DNA of 64,000 nucleotides, taken from positions 150,549-214,548 of the forward strand of contig NZ_JAMYXM010000005.1 of the NCBI RefSeq assembly GCF_024158145.1, given 5' to 3'. Both the position numbers and the translations under genes were made by a program. Shown one piece after another: positions 53,915-63,754 of this stretch. The notes beneath the pieces are model-generated. The model was given only the letters and a program-made list of their open reading frames with translations, was not told the DNA's origin and ran no database searches. Origin of the DNA: Notoacmeibacter sp. MSK16QG-6. GTDB lineage: Bacteria; Pseudomonadota; Alphaproteobacteria; Rhizobiales; Rhizobiaceae. Position 1 is the stretch's first letter. Each line of letters starts with the position of its first letter.

Positions 53915-54484
53915 ATGATTCACATTCATCCAGCCATAGACGGCGGCTTTGCCCCTGCCCAGTCCGGCTTTTCCGGCGGCACCCTGAAGTGCCATTGCGC
54001 CAGCAATCCTGTCACCGTCGAAGTCGGCGCGCAAACCGCGCACAACCATGCCTGTGGCTGCACCAAATGCTGGAAGCCGGATGGCGCGACATTCGCTCAA
54101 ATCGCGGTTGTCGACCGCAACAAGGTGCGGGTCGTATCGGGAGAAGAGAAGCTGCATGTCGTGGATTCCAGCGCCACGATCCAACGTCATGCGTGCAGGG
54201 AGTGCGGCGTTCACATGTATGGCCGTATCGAAAATAGCGGCCATCCGTTTTACGGGCTGGATTTCGTTCACACCGAACTGAGCGACGAGGATGGCTGGTC
54301 GCCGCCAGAATTCGCCGCGTTCGTGTCGTCCGTCATCGAGAGCGGAGTCGATCCCGATAAAATGCCGGAGATCCGGTCACGGCTGAGCGAACTTGGCCTA
54401 CCGCCCTACGACGCCCTTTCTCCGGCTTTGATGGATGCGATCGCCACGCATGTCGCAAAGCAGAGCGGCGCGCTTCCAAACTGA
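53915..54484 (+). CDS. gfa: S-(hydroxymethyl)glutathione synthase (Gfa)
   Basis: A 189-residue zinc protein that promotes condensation of formaldehyde with glutathione, the entry step for AdhC and FghA. Zinc Cys residues: Cys26 and 28 (KCHC), Cys47, 49 and 52 (CGCTKCW), Cys94 and 97 (CRECG). The C-terminal [20 protein letters not shown] is typical of Gfa rather than other DUF-type relatives. GGAGGA precedes ATG 53915. Confidence 0.95.
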   Translation: MIHIHPAIDGGFAPAQSGFSGGTLKCHCASNPVTVEVGAQTAHNHACGCTKCWKPDGATFAQIAVVDRNKVRVVSGEEKLHVVDSSATIQRHACRECGVHMYGRIENSGHPFYGLDFVHTELSDEDGWSPPEFAAFVSSVIESGVDPDKMPEIRSRLSELGLPPYDALSPALMDAIATHVAKQSGALPN

Positions 54485-54564
54485 CCTTTGCCTCCCAGGC
54501 ATGGTTGGCGGGCGGTTCTTTTTGCGGACTGCCCGCCGCATTGTTCGAGATGCAGGGTCGAGTT

Positions 54565-55281
54565 CTACGTCACCGGCTTCTCACCATCGGCATTGACCGG
54601 GCACAGCACGAATCCCTTTCCGCGCACCGTGCGCATGGCCTCACGGACATCTGGACCGAGAAGCGCCATTTTACGGCGAAGATACCCGATATAAACATCG
54701 ACGACATTGATCGCCGCGCCGCCCTGATCGTGCCAAAGGGCTTCGAAAATCTTCTCGCGGCTGACGGTCCTTTCAGCGTTACGCATCATGAACACCAGAA
54801 GATCCGCTTCGCGTTCGGTCAGCTCGGTCGACTTCTCCCCATAGGATAGCTGATTCGTCTGCTGATCGAAGGCGAGATCGCCGCACGCGATCAAGCCGTT
54901 GGATCGATCGGGATGTTCGGCCAGCCTGCGTCGTCCCTGAGCCTGAATGCGCGCCAGAATTTCAGCGAAGGCAAACGGTTTGACCACATAATCGTCCGCG
55001 CCGGCTTCCAGTCCCTCGACCTTGTCTTCCAGACTGTCGCGCGCGGACAGCATGATGATCGTAGCATCATGGCTTTGCTTGCGCAGAATACGGCAGACAT
55101 CCAGTCCGGATTGTTCTGGCAGCATGACATCGAGCACAATGGCGTCGTAATTGGCGTTGCGCACCATCTCCAGGGCAAGGCGGCCATTCGGAGCAAGGTC
55201 GCATCCCATATCGGCGGCGTGAAAGTTTCGCCGCAAGAGCGATGCGATATCGGCGTCGTCTTCCACGACCAGAACTCTCAT
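54565..55281 (-). CDS. OmpR-family response regulator
   Basis: A 238-residue regulator with receiver acidic residues ED(7-9), phosphoacceptor Asp51 (IVLDVMLPE), Lys in VVKPFAF, and a winged-helix DNA-binding domain (ELTEREADLLVFMMRN; NVVDVYIGYLRRK). Pairs with the kinase encoded 13 nt upstream in the operon. Lies between gfa and pqq, so may control PQQ or methanol genes. Confidence 0.93.
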   Translation of the reverse strand: MRVLVVEDDADIASLLRRNFHAADMGCDLAPNGRLALEMVRNANYDAIVLDVMLPEQSGLDVCRILRKQSHDATIIMLSARDSLEDKVEGLEAGADDYVVKPFAFAEILARIQAQGRRRLAEHPDRSNGLIACGDLAFDQQTNQLSYGEKSTELTEREADLLVFMMRNAERTVSREKIFEALWHDQGGAAINVVDVYIGYLRRKMALLGPDVREAMRTVRGKGFVLCPVNADGEKPVT

Positions 55282-55294
55282 GACGTCCCATTCC

Positions 55295-56902
55295 TCATTG
55301 TCCGGTCCGCTCGATGAGGGGCAAAACGATTTCGACCGTCAAGCCGTTGCCGTCCCGATTGTTCGACAGAGCGATACGGCCGCCATGTTCTTCGACGACC
55401 CAACGCGCCAGCGCCAGACCGACGCCGAAACCTTCCTCGCGCCGTTCGTCTGCGCCGCCTCGGTGAAACCGTTTGAAAACATGCGGCATATCGGTCTCGG
55501 AGATGCCGCTACCTTCGTCGCGGACCGTCAGTCGCGCCTCGCCCTCCGCTGCCCGGATTCCGATTGTGATCGCAGAACGGGAGGGAGCATGCTTCAAAGC
55601 GTTTTCGATCAGGCCAGCGACCACCTGCCGCAGCCATTCCCGGTCTCCTTTCACCATCGCTGCTTCACCGACGGTATCGATCACTAGCGTCACGCCCTTC
55701 CGCGTGACGGCGGCAGTCTCCTCATCCCCGATCGTCCGCACCAGCGCGACAAGATCGATCGGCTCGGTGTGTAGATCCAGGCGTCCGCTTTCCGAGCGTG
55801 CGACCCGCAGCATGTCGTCGACGCGGCGGCGAAGGCCTTGGACACGATCGAGGATTGTCCCGAACGACATTTTCATCGTATCTTTGTCGGGGGCCGCGCG
55901 TTCGTTGAGATTGAACTCCGCTTCACCTTGTATCACCGTCAGCGGCGTACGGAGTTCGTGACTGATATCGGCAAAGAACCGTCGCCGGCTGGCGTCGATT
56001 TCCGCCAATCGCGTATTGGCGTCGCGCAACGACGCCGTTCGCTGTCGAATGGTCTCCTGCATCTGTTGCCGGGCGAGGATCACATCCCCTTCACGGGCGT
56101 CCAGCCGGGCCGCCATGTCGTTGAAGCCCGCCATCAGACCGGTCAGTTCGTCGTCGCCTGAAAGATCGAGCCGGGTTTCGAACCGTCCCGCTGCAATCTC
56201 ACGCGCTCCCGCTAGCGTTCTGTCGATGCGGGAAAGAAGCGGCCGCCCGATAGTCAGGTAAAGCAGTAACGCAACGGCGAGCGCGACGATGGCGAGAACC
56301 CATGCGAAGATAACAAGCTGTTTGCGCAAATCTGCCAGCGCCAGATGCATGGCATCCGATTGTTGCCGTTCGGTTTCGACAGCGCTCGCCAGCATGGGCG
56401 CGAATGTGACACCAAAAGCATTGAGCCGTTGTGCAATAAGACCGGAACGAGGCGATGTGGCCACATCTCCGGCAATAAATCGGTGCAGGACTTCGAACTG
56501 CGCCCGCATGCGCGCCAGTTGAAGCCCCTTGGTCGCAGCGGCCGATTTGCCGTCGCCTCGCGCGGCTTCGACCTCTTCCCCATTCATCCGGCGAAGGCGA
56601 TCGAAGACTTGGATTGTCACCTCATGGGCCTGTTCCAGCCGATCGACATTGTCGTTCTTTTCAGTGACCAGCGATGCGATGCCACTGTAATCGCTGACCC
56701 GACCTGCCAGCAGAAGGAATTGTTCGATCCTGGTCTGGGCGGCCTGGGACCGGTCCACGAGATCACGGGACCGATCGAGGCTCCAGACGATAATGACCGC
56801 GGCGCCCACCGTCATCGCTGCCGTGGCGGCGAGGAGGATAACGATTTTGAGGCGCAGAGATCGCCATGATCTGAAGGCGGCCGATGGAGTGCCCGTGGTC
56901 AT
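55295..56902 (-). CDS. Membrane sensor histidine kinase
   Basis: A 535-residue kinase from ATG 56902. First helix LKIVILLAATAAMTVGAAVI, a periplasmic helical sensor of about 150 residues, second helix LVIFAWVLAIVALAVALLLY, HAMP, HisKA box FFADISHELRTPLTVIQ, and ATPase boxes N (GLIENALKHA), DEGSGI and GFGVGLALARW. The frame is open to 57088 upstream, but that part looks non-coding. First gene of the two-component operon. Its signal is unknown. Confidence 0.92.
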   Translation of the reverse strand: MTTGTPSAAFRSWRSLRLKIVILLAATAAMTVGAAVIIVWSLDRSRDLVDRSQAAQTRIEQFLLLAGRVSDYSGIASLVTEKNDNVDRLEQAHEVTIQVFDRLRRMNGEEVEAARGDGKSAAATKGLQLARMRAQFEVLHRFIAGDVATSPRSGLIAQRLNAFGVTFAPMLASAVETERQQSDAMHLALADLRKQLVIFAWVLAIVALAVALLLYLTIGRPLLSRIDRTLAGAREIAAGRFETRLDLSGDDELTGLMAGFNDMAARLDAREGDVILARQQMQETIRQRTASLRDANTRLAEIDASRRRFFADISHELRTPLTVIQGEAEFNLNERAAPDKDTMKMSFGTILDRVQGLRRRVDDMLRVARSESGRLDLHTEPIDLVALVRTIGDEETAAVTRKGVTLVIDTVGEAAMVKGDREWLRQVVAGLIENALKHAPSRSAITIGIRAAEGEARLTVRDEGSGISETDMPHVFKRFHRGGADERREEGFGVGLALARWVVEEHGGRIALSNNRDGNGLTVEIVLPLIERTGQ

Positions 56903-57397
56903 TGCCGTCCACAAACGGCCGACGGCCGGCGCGAAGTCTGACACGTGCGCCGGGATCGAACCGTCGGCTGGCTGCGGAGAAAGTCGAGGCGCTCGGCAAT
57001 GATGGTGGTCACGATTTTCTCTCCTCCAAACCGTCCCGCGCCAAAACCGATAGATCACAGATTGGCGCATGCCTGCAGGAAAAAGCAAACCACGACACGC
57101 TGCCAGGTGCGGCCTTCAAGAGGAATAAATGCTTCATTGCTGCGGTCACTCTGTACCAAAGTAGTAATTCTCGTGCAATTTTGGTTCTTATAAATTTCTT
57201 ATTTTTATATAGACTGATTTTTATGCCGTTTATAGGGCGGTTGGGAGGTTTAGACTTGTAAGAGCCGATGCTTTTGCTAGTCTGGTTGCATCGAGACCAA
57301 TCTCCGGTCGCGATGCGGTTGCCGCCGCGCACCGGCCTGATTTGGTGCAAAGCCGTCTGAATAGCGGCAGGTATCAAGGCACATGAAGGAGGAACAT
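56903..57397. promoter_or_regulatory. Control region between kinase and pqqA
   Basis: About 0.5 kb of divergent space. The half near pqqA is markedly A+T-rich (57165-57235, TTATAAATTTC and TTTTTATATAG runs) against a G+C-rich background, as expected for promoters. I cannot fix a -10/-35 pair with confidence. pqqA has a strong ribosome-binding site, GAAGGAGGAAC, just before its ATG. Confidence 0.5.
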
Positions 57398-57493
57398 ATG
57401 GCCTGGAAGACCCCGAAGATCGTTGAAATCAGCTGTGCAATGGAAGTGACCCGTTACGCTCCGGCGGACGGCGACGACCCCATCCAGTTCTAA
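57398..57493 (+). CDS. pqqA: PqqA, precursor peptide of PQQ
   Basis: A 31-residue peptide beginning MAWKTPKIVEISCAMEV. Glu16 and Tyr20 (EVTRY) are the residues cross-linked by PqqE and converted into PQQ. GAAGGAGG precedes the ATG. pqqB starts 21 nt after the stop. The A+T-rich upstream region probably carries the promoter. Confidence 0.96.
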   Translation: MAWKTPKIVEISCAMEVTRYAPADGDDPIQF

Positions 57494-57514
57494 TGATGCT
57501 GAGTGCGTGAAGCG

Positions 57515-58423
57515 ATGACCAAATCTCTTCACGCGCTCATTCTAGGCGCCGCTGCTGGCGGTGGCTTGCCGCAATGGAATTGCGGTTGCGACAATTGCCG
57601 GGCTGCACGCGATCCCGTCAGCGCAGTCAGCCCGCAGACCCAATCGTCCCTGGCAGTCTCCGCCGATGGCGAACGATGGGCGATACTTAATGCCTCACCG
57701 GATATTCGCACGCAGATGGCTGCCAACCCGCAGCTTCATCCGCGTGCGGCCCGTGACAATCGCGCGCCAGTGGTGATGTGCACCAATGGTGACATCGATC
57801 ACATTGCCGGCTTGCTGACCTTGCGTGAAAAGCAGTCTTTCACGCTGCACGCCACCCGTGAAATTCTCGATGTCATCGAGGCGAACAGCCTCTTCGATGC
57901 GCTCGACCGCGAGTTCGTCACCGTGCGGCAGATCGATTCCGGCGATACGGTTGAACTGCTGCCGGGGCTCCAAGCCGACATCTTCTCCGTTCCGGGCAAA
58001 GTACCTCTCTATCTGGAAGGCGAGGACGTCGATATCGGAGAGGAGGGCGGCAATACCATCGGAGTGACGATCCGCGCCCATGGCAAAGTTCTTCATTACG
58101 TTCCCGGTTGCGCCCATGTCACCGAAGCCCTGGCGTCACGCCTTCAGGGCGCTGACGCCGTGCTCTTCGACGGCACGGTCTATACCGACGATGAAATGAT
58201 CGCGGCCGGTGTCGGCAGCAAGACCGGTCAGCGTATGGGTCATATCGCCATGAGCGGCGAGAACGGCGCGATTGCGGCCTTTCGGTCGATCGAGTGCGGT
58301 CGCAAGATCTTCGTTCATATCAACAACACCAATCCGGTTTGGCGGGCGGATTCCGATGAACGCGCAGCGGTCGAGGCGGCCGGTTGGCGGATCGGTGAGG
58401 ACAGCATGGAGATCCGCCTATGA
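57515..58423 (+). CDS. pqqB: PqqB, PQQ biosynthesis hydroxylase (MBL fold)
   Basis: A 302-residue metallo-beta-lactamase-fold protein acting on the cross-linked Tyr. Signatures: LILGAAAGGGLPQWNCGCDNC near the start, TNGDIDHIAGLL as the metal region, VLFDGTVYTDDEM, and the C-terminal HINNTNPV. The first motif contains the zinc Cys residues. ATG 57515 is chosen over an in-frame start 12 nt upstream. Overlaps pqqC by 4 nt. Confidence 0.96.
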   Translation: MTKSLHALILGAAAGGGLPQWNCGCDNCRAARDPVSAVSPQTQSSLAVSADGERWAILNASPDIRTQMAANPQLHPRAARDNRAPVVMCTNGDIDHIAGLLTLREKQSFTLHATREILDVIEANSLFDALDREFVTVRQIDSGDTVELLPGLQADIFSVPGKVPLYLEGEDVDIGEEGGNTIGVTIRAHGKVLHYVPGCAHVTEALASRLQGADAVLFDGTVYTDDEMIAAGVGSKTGQRMGHIAMSGENGAIAAFRSIECGRKIFVHINNTNPVWRADSDERAAVEAAGWRIGEDSMEIRL

Positions 58424-59205
58424 CCAAGACATCCGATAGCGTGGACAGGCCGCTCGGGCGCGAAGCGTTCGAAGCCCGGCTCAGAGCAATCGGCGATGAG
58501 CGCTACCACGACAAGCATCCCTTTCACGCCATGCTTCATAACGGCGGGTGCACGCCGATGCAGGTTCGTGCCTGGGTCATCAACCGATACTATTATCAAA
58601 GCCGTATTCCGATGAAGGACGCTGCCTTCATGTCGCGATGTGCCGACCCCGATCTGCGGCGCATGTGGCGGTCTCGCATCGAGGACCATGACGGCGGCGT
58701 CGAGGAGGGCGGCGGTATCCGGCGATGGTTGAAGCTGGCTGAGGCGGTCGGACTCGATCCGCACTATGTCGCCAGCGAACGCGGTATTCTGCCGGCGACG
58801 ACCTTCGCCGTCGATGCCTATGTGCGGTTTGTCCGTGACATGCCTCTGCTCGATGCCGTGGCCTCTTCTCTGACCGAGCTTTTCGCTCCGAAAATTCATT
58901 CCGAGCGGATCGAGGGATTGTTGAAGCATTACGACTTCGCAAACGACGCTTCGCTCTCCTATTTCCGCAAACGTTTGACCGAAGCGCCGAAGGATGTCGC
59001 ATTCGGTCTGCGCTATGTGCTCGACACGGCGACGACAGCCGAACGGCAGGCCGCCGCTGCTGCCGCGCTCACCTTCAAGACGAACGTCTTGTGGGCGCAA
59101 CTCGACGCTCTTCACTCCGCTTATGTCGAGCCGGGCCGTATCCCGCCCGGCGCCTGGAACGGAACGGAGGGGCTGTTGGATGTCCAGGCCCGCGACGTTG
59201 CATGA
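58420..59205 (+). CDS. pqqC: PqqC, pyrroloquinoline-quinone synthase
   Basis: A 261-residue all-helical oxidase that catalyses the last ring closure and oxidation to PQQ. Conserved blocks: RYHDKHPFHAMLHNG, WVINRYYYQSRIPMKDAAF, RIEDHDGG, and LKHYDFANDASLSYFRKRL. Length and motifs are typical. Coupled to pqqB and pqqD by 4-nt overlaps. Confidence 0.97.
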   Translation: MTKTSDSVDRPLGREAFEARLRAIGDERYHDKHPFHAMLHNGGCTPMQVRAWVINRYYYQSRIPMKDAAFMSRCADPDLRRMWRSRIEDHDGGVEEGGGIRRWLKLAEAVGLDPHYVASERGILPATTFAVDAYVRFVRDMPLLDAVASSLTELFAPKIHSERIEGLLKHYDFANDASLSYFRKRLTEAPKDVAFGLRYVLDTATTAERQAAAAAALTFKTNVLWAQLDALHSAYVEPGRIPPGAWNGTEGLLDVQARDVA

Positions 59206-59519
59206 ACGACCGACCGGACATAGGCGTCGAGCCGTTGGCCCAGACGATAACCGGCCACACCGTCCCGGCGCTGCCGCGCGGAGTACGGGTGCATGACGAC
59301 AAGGTGCGTGCGCGCACGGTTCTGCTTGCGCCGGAGAGAACATTGGCGCTCGATGAGACCAGTATTGCCATTTTGAATGTGACGGACGGTGCGCGCAGCG
59401 TCCGGCAGATCAGCGAGGCGCTGGCTGAGGCATATGCGGCTCCGGTCGATGTGATCGAGGCGGATGTCATCGGCTTTTTCGAGGCTCTTCGCGACAAACG
59501 CATGGTGGAACTGACATGA
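59202..59519 (+). CDS. pqqD: PqqD, PqqA peptide chaperone
   Basis: A 105-residue protein; ATG 59202 overlaps the pqqC stop. The PqqD domain is VLLAPERTLALDETSIAIL and the winged-helix block ARSVRQISEALAEAY. It presents PqqA to the radical SAM enzyme PqqE encoded next. An N-terminal extension of about 15 residues precedes the core. Confidence 0.95.
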   Translation: MNDRPDIGVEPLAQTITGHTVPALPRGVRVHDDKVRARTVLLAPERTLALDETSIAILNVTDGARSVRQISEALAEAYAAPVDVIEADVIGFFEALRDKRMVELT

Positions 59520-60643
59520 CCGAGGCGCTCGAAGCCGAAAGAGTGAAGCCTTCGTCGGCTGCTACCCCCGCGCCGCCGATCGCGCTTCTCGCCGAACTGA
59601 CCCATCGCTGCCCGTTGGCCTGTCCCTATTGCTCCAACCCGGTTGCGCTGAAGCCCTCGAGCGAGGAGCTGACGACCGAGCAGTGGGTGCGGGTGCTGCG
59701 CGAGGCGGCGGCCCTGGGCGTCCTTCATGTGCATTTTTCCGGCGGTGAGCCTCTGGCGCGCAGCGATCTTGCGGAGCTGACGGCGGCGGCGCGCAATGCC
59801 GGCCTCTACACCAATCTCATCACCTCGGGCATCGGTTTGACGCAAAAGAGGCTCAAGGCGTTGGCAGAGGCAGGCATGGATCACGTTCAGCTATCGCTAC
59901 AGGGAACCGATGCAGCGATGGCCGATCTCGTTGCCGGATACAAGGGCGGCTATGAGCGAAAGCTTGCGGTTGCGGACTGGGTGCGCGCGGAGGGGCTGCC
60001 GCTGACCGTCAACGCCGTATGCCATCGCCACAATATGGACCGGCTGGAGGAGATGATCGATCTTTCGGTCAGGCTCGGTGCGCGCCGTCTCGAAGTCGCG
60101 ACGGTACAGTTTCATGGCTGGGCCGAACGCAACCGGACGCAGCTCATGCCGACGCCGGAACAGGCGCAGACGGCGACCCGGATCGTCGGCGAGGCGCGTG
60201 AACGGCTGCGCGGCATACTCGTGATCGACTATGTGCCCGCCGATTATCATGCGCGCTATCCCAAACCCTGCATGGAGGGCTGGGGCCGGGTCGGCCTCAA
60301 TATCGACCCGACCGGCAAGGTTCTGCCATGCCACGCGGCGGAAACGATCGGCTGGCTCGAATTCGACAATGTCCGGAGCCGCCTGCTGGACGAAATCTGG
60401 TACGATGGCGCGGCTTTCAACGCGTTCCGCGGCACCGATTGGATGCAGGAGCCCTGCCAGTCCTGCGAGCGGCGCGACATCGATTTCGGCGGTTGCCGTT
60501 GCCAAGCCATGGCGCTGGCCGGCGATGCGGCGGCAACCGATCCGGTCTGCGTCAAATCACCGCTTCACGGCGAATTGCAGACCCTGGCGGCTTCAGCCGC
60601 GCATGAACCCGACACCGAGTTCGTTTATCGCGGAAGAGCGTGA
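59516..60643 (+). CDS. pqqE: PqqE, radical SAM glutamate-tyrosine cross-linking enzyme
   Basis: A 375-residue radical SAM/SPASM enzyme. CPLACPYC provides Cys32, 36 and 39 for the SAM cluster; HVHFSGGEPLAR is the GGE motif. The C-terminal SPASM Cys lie in LPCHAAETI and CQSCERRDIDFGGCRCQ. It forms the Glu-Tyr carbon-carbon bond in PqqA. Last gene of pqqABCDE; there is no pqqF or pqqG protease gene beside it. Confidence 0.97.
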   Translation: MTEALEAERVKPSSAATPAPPIALLAELTHRCPLACPYCSNPVALKPSSEELTTEQWVRVLREAAALGVLHVHFSGGEPLARSDLAELTAAARNAGLYTNLITSGIGLTQKRLKALAEAGMDHVQLSLQGTDAAMADLVAGYKGGYERKLAVADWVRAEGLPLTVNAVCHRHNMDRLEEMIDLSVRLGARRLEVATVQFHGWAERNRTQLMPTPEQAQTATRIVGEARERLRGILVIDYVPADYHARYPKPCMEGWGRVGLNIDPTGKVLPCHAAETIGWLEFDNVRSRLLDEIWYDGAAFNAFRGTDWMQEPCQSCERRDIDFGGCRCQAMALAGDAAATDPVCVKSPLHGELQTLAASAAHEPDTEFVYRGRA

Positions 60644-60722
60644 TTGCCTTCCGCTATTGTCGCCCGTCGACACCTCTTCGGTTTATCTGACTAACCGCTT
60701 GCGGGCGCGATCCAAATAGGTG

Positions 60723-61481
60723 TCAGCCGGCCTTCGCAGTTGGGCGGCCGAGCGGCAGAAAGATCGGCGTTTCGCGCACATAGGCGTCCCACGCGCCATT
60801 GTGGCGCGCCTTCGACTGCTTCTCGTTTTTCGGAATCGCATCGGCGAAATACTGCGCCAGATTGACCAATGGCGATATCAGGCCCCAGGGCCAAACCGAA
60901 ACGATCGCGAACGAGCAGTAGATCAGAAAATCGCCGAAATAGTTGGGATGGCGCGACATCCCCCAAAAGCCGCGCCGTAGCAATTTGCCTCGGTTCGCCT
61001 CTTCCTGCTTGAAGCGCCATTTCTGCAGATCGGCGCCCATATGGAAGACGGTTCCGAGCCCATAGCAGAGGAGCGCCGCGCCATCGAACCAGCCAAACCC
61101 CTCGGTTCTGTCCATCGCGGCGAAGAAGGGCAGGGGATAGAGCCAGCAGAAGACGGGGACCAACACGAAGGGCAGACCGATCAGCGCACCGCGCGGGCTT
61201 TGATCCTTCAGTTTCGCCGCGCCGGTGGCGTTGAACCAGACCAGCAGCGTGTAGAGCATTCGTGCGACATAGATGGCGACGAGCAGGCAGATACCGATCC
61301 GCCGCCACTCCGCTCCCGCTCCGTACCAAGCGAGGATCAGCGTGGCGGGTAAAAGCGAAAAGAAACCGAAGGCGAACGGCCATTTCGTATTGCCCGTCCG
61401 CATGGCGGCGATAACGCCCAGCACGATGAAGAGGACGGTATTGGCGATGAGAAGCCAGATGGGCTCCGATAGGGCAGGCAT
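60723..61481 (-). CDS. DUF1295/isoprenylcysteine-methyltransferase-like membrane protein
   Basis: A 252-residue integral membrane protein with about seven helices. The C-terminal part RRGFWGMSRHPNYFGDFLIY and YFADAIPKNEKQ resembles the 5-alpha-reductase/DUF1295 and ICMT-type fold, which binds NADPH or SAM; substrates in bacteria are mostly unknown. Convergent with pqqE, possibly heading leftward as the last gene of the strand that contains the acyl-CoA dehydrogenase. Confidence 0.8.
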   Translation of the reverse strand: MPALSEPIWLLIANTVLFIVLGVIAAMRTGNTKWPFAFGFFSLLPATLILAWYGAGAEWRRIGICLLVAIYVARMLYTLLVWFNATGAAKLKDQSPRGALIGLPFVLVPVFCWLYPLPFFAAMDRTEGFGWFDGAALLCYGLGTVFHMGADLQKWRFKQEEANRGKLLRRGFWGMSRHPNYFGDFLIYCSFAIVSVWPWGLISPLVNLAQYFADAIPKNEKQSKARHNGAWDAYVRETPIFLPLGRPTAKAG

Positions 61482-61534
61482 GGTGTCATCTCCTGAAATT
61501 GATTTGGGCCGGCTTCAGCCTCCAGCCTCGGGCG

Positions 61535-62674
61535 TCAGCGTAGTTTCATGCCCTGGGCGACGATTTCGCGCTGGATTTCCGAACTGCCGGAGAAGATCCG
61601 CGAAGGCATCGCGTCGTTGAGAAAGCGGTTGACGGGGTGGCTGGCGGTCATCGCTTCGCCGCCGAAGATCTGCATGGCGTCCTTGCCGATCTGCACCGCC
61701 GATTCCGAAATCCAGATCTTGCCGAGGGCGACGGTTTGTTCGCAGGGTTTTCCCTGATCGTGGAGCCAGACCGCCTTGTAGAGCAGCAGCCGCGCGGTCT
61801 CCACCCGCAGCCGCATGTCGACGAGGCGGTCGGAGATCGCCTGATTGGCGCCGATGGCGCGGCCGAATTGCGAGCGGTTGCGCGCGTGATCCAGACACAG
61901 GGCGTAAATGCGGTCCATCGCACCGAGATAGATGGAGAACAGGCAACTGCGCTCCCACACCATGCTGTCGTGAAAAAGGGACGCTCCGGCACCTTCCGGC
62001 CCGACGCGCATATCCCCACCGATGCGACAGTCATCAAAGTGCACGCTACCCCATGGGCTTGAGGAGAGGCCGGATTTGGTCTCCTCCGGCGTGATCGTCA
62101 CGCCGGGGGTGTCGGTCGGGATGACGAAACAGCTGATGCCGAAAAAGGAGGACGCTGGATCGGTCCGGGCATAGGCGACGAGAACGTCCGCGACCGGCGC
62201 ATTGGTGATGAACCGCTTCGTGCCATTGAGGATGTAGCCGTCTCCATCGCGTTCGGCCCGCGTCGCCATGGCGAAGACATCCGATCCCGAGCCTTCCTCG
62301 GAGATCGCGTTGGCCGCGATCAACCGGCCCGTTGCGAGCGGTTCGAGCCAGCGCGCCTTCTGGTCAGCCGATCCTCCGCGCCAGAGCGGCACGACGCAGG
62401 CGAAGAGGTGCGCGCAGAGCGAAAACAGTAGGCCGAGATCGGGGATATGCCGTGCCACCGTCTCAAAGCTCTGCACAGTGTCGAGGGCGCTGAGGTCGGA
62501 GCCGCCGAATTCGTTTGGCAGCGGCAGTCCGGCAAGACCCATCGCTGCCAGCCTGTCCCAGAGCGCGCGGTCGAAATCAGGCGCCCGCTGATGCGTCGTT
62601 CGGGCGAAATCCTGTGCGAAGCGCTCCAGATGGGCGTTGCGCTGCATCTGATCGGGTTGAAGGGCGAAATCCAT
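61535..62674 (-). CDS. Acyl-CoA dehydrogenase family protein
   Basis: A 379-residue flavoprotein. Conserved regions: LFACVVPLWRGGSADQKARW, AISEEGSGSDVFAMATRAE with the FAD-contact block, FITNAPVADVLVAYA, and near the end GKDAMQIFGGEAM and MPSRIFSGSSEIQREIVAQ. The catalytic Glu would be in the GGEAM region or an equivalent site. Proximity to a phosphopantetheinyl transferase suggests it may act on a carrier-protein-bound acyl group rather than in fatty-acid breakdown. Confidence 0.9.
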   Translation of the reverse strand: MDFALQPDQMQRNAHLERFAQDFARTTHQRAPDFDRALWDRLAAMGLAGLPLPNEFGGSDLSALDTVQSFETVARHIPDLGLLFSLCAHLFACVVPLWRGGSADQKARWLEPLATGRLIAANAISEEGSGSDVFAMATRAERDGDGYILNGTKRFITNAPVADVLVAYARTDPASSFFGISCFVIPTDTPGVTITPEETKSGLSSSPWGSVHFDDCRIGGDMRVGPEGAGASLFHDSMVWERSCLFSIYLGAMDRIYALCLDHARNRSQFGRAIGANQAISDRLVDMRLRVETARLLLYKAVWLHDQGKPCEQTVALGKIWISESAVQIGKDAMQIFGGEAMTASHPVNRFLNDAMPSRIFSGSSEIQREIVAQGMKLR

Positions 62675-62683
62675 GGTCTCTCT

Positions 62684-63754
62684 CTAGCTGGCCGCCGATG
62701 CGGCGGGCGGACGGTAGGTGACGAGCGCATCGGTCGGGATGCGAGGCGATGGCGGAGCTGGCTGAATCGCTTCGCCGACCCGCGCGATGAAGACGGGTTG
62801 GCCGGACAGTCCGAGCGCTTCTCGCAACGCTTGCCGGGCGTCTGGATGCTGCAGCAGGACGCTGAGCGGATGCAGGCACAATCCCTGCCGCTCGGCGGCG
62901 AGCCATATCTCGGCCAGTCTGTTTCCGGTTTCGACCAGATCGGAAAATCCGGGCCGCGCTTCCTCAGCAACGAGCACGACGAGCGCCGGTGCGCTGAATG
63001 CGAGCTTCGACAGGTTGCGGGCCATGGCGCGGGGAAGGCCGAACGGGCGCAAGAGCTGCATCGTGACAGGGTGCAGCACGATTTTCATCAGTGAGCGGCG
63101 CATGGGAGAGAGCGGGCCAAGGATCGACTCGATGGAAAAGCCGCGCCCTTCGCGCAGGGCCGACGCCGGTACGAATTTGATATGAGCGTATGTTTCCGAC
63201 CAGGCGGCGAAATGGGAAAAATCATGTTCGCCATACCGTTCGAGCAACCGGGCGACGCTCTGACGCAGGACGGCATCCTCGAGCAATTGGACCGAGGCCG
63301 CCGTGCCAATGCCCAAACCGGTCCATTGACGGGACTGCAAAGCCTTGCGATCCGACGCGGTCAGCAGACGCGGGGAGAAAACGCCGCGGCTTGTGCGGCG
63401 CGCCCTGATCTCGTCTGTTCGCTCCCGGGCCTTGTCCGGCTTTCGCGATGTAGCCGGACCAACCCCGATCGTCAGCGCGGTGGGGGGATCGGCGCTGAGG
63501 CGATACGGCACGCTCGCAGCCCCCAGCTCTCGACAGAAAATTCCGGCGAAGAGGCCGAGACTGATCGCCATTTCGTCATCCAGCGCCTCGAGCGCGCGCA
63601 GTCGCGCCGTCTCGTCGAGACGGATATGGACATGCCGCATTTCCCTGCTGTCCAGCGGCTCGATTTCGACCTGCCAGGGCTGGGAATTGTGAGAGGAGGG
63701 CGCCCAACGCGCGGTCGCAGCAGCGTTCTTGATGGCGGCTATCGGATCGCTCAT
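62684..63754 (-). CDS. Acg-type FMN-binding nitroreductase-like protein
   Basis: A 356-residue protein from ATG 63754. ARWAPSSHNSQPWQVEI near the N-terminus and WLAAERQGLCLHPLSV near the C-terminus are typical of large (330-360 residue) Acg-type nitroreductase-fold proteins that bind FMN. Activity unknown. It starts by overlapping the phosphopantetheinyl transferase stop by 4 nt and ends 9 nt before the acyl-CoA dehydrogenase, so the three are one operon. Confidence 0.82.
   Translation of the reverse strand: MSDPIAAIKNAAATARWAPSSHNSQPWQVEIEPLDSREMRHVHIRLDETARLRALEALDDEMAISLGLFAGIFCRELGAASVPYRLSADPPTALTIGVGPATSRKPDKARERTDEIRARRTSRGVFSPRLLTASDRKALQSRQWTGLGIGTAASVQLLEDAVLRQSVARLLERYGEHDFSHFAAWSETYAHIKFVPASALREGRGFSIESILGPLSPMRRSLMKIVLHPVTMQLLRPFGLPRAMARNLSKLAFSAPALVVLVAEEARPGFSDLVETGNRLAEIWLAAERQGLCLHPLSVLLQHPDARQALREALGLSGQPVFIARVGEAIQPAPPSPRIPTDALVTYRPPAASAAS

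Noticed and set aside
57165..57235. A+T-rich region before pqqA as an insertion-sequence remnant or oriT
   Set aside because: No terminal repeats, target duplications or transposase fragments; an ordinary promoter region explains it.
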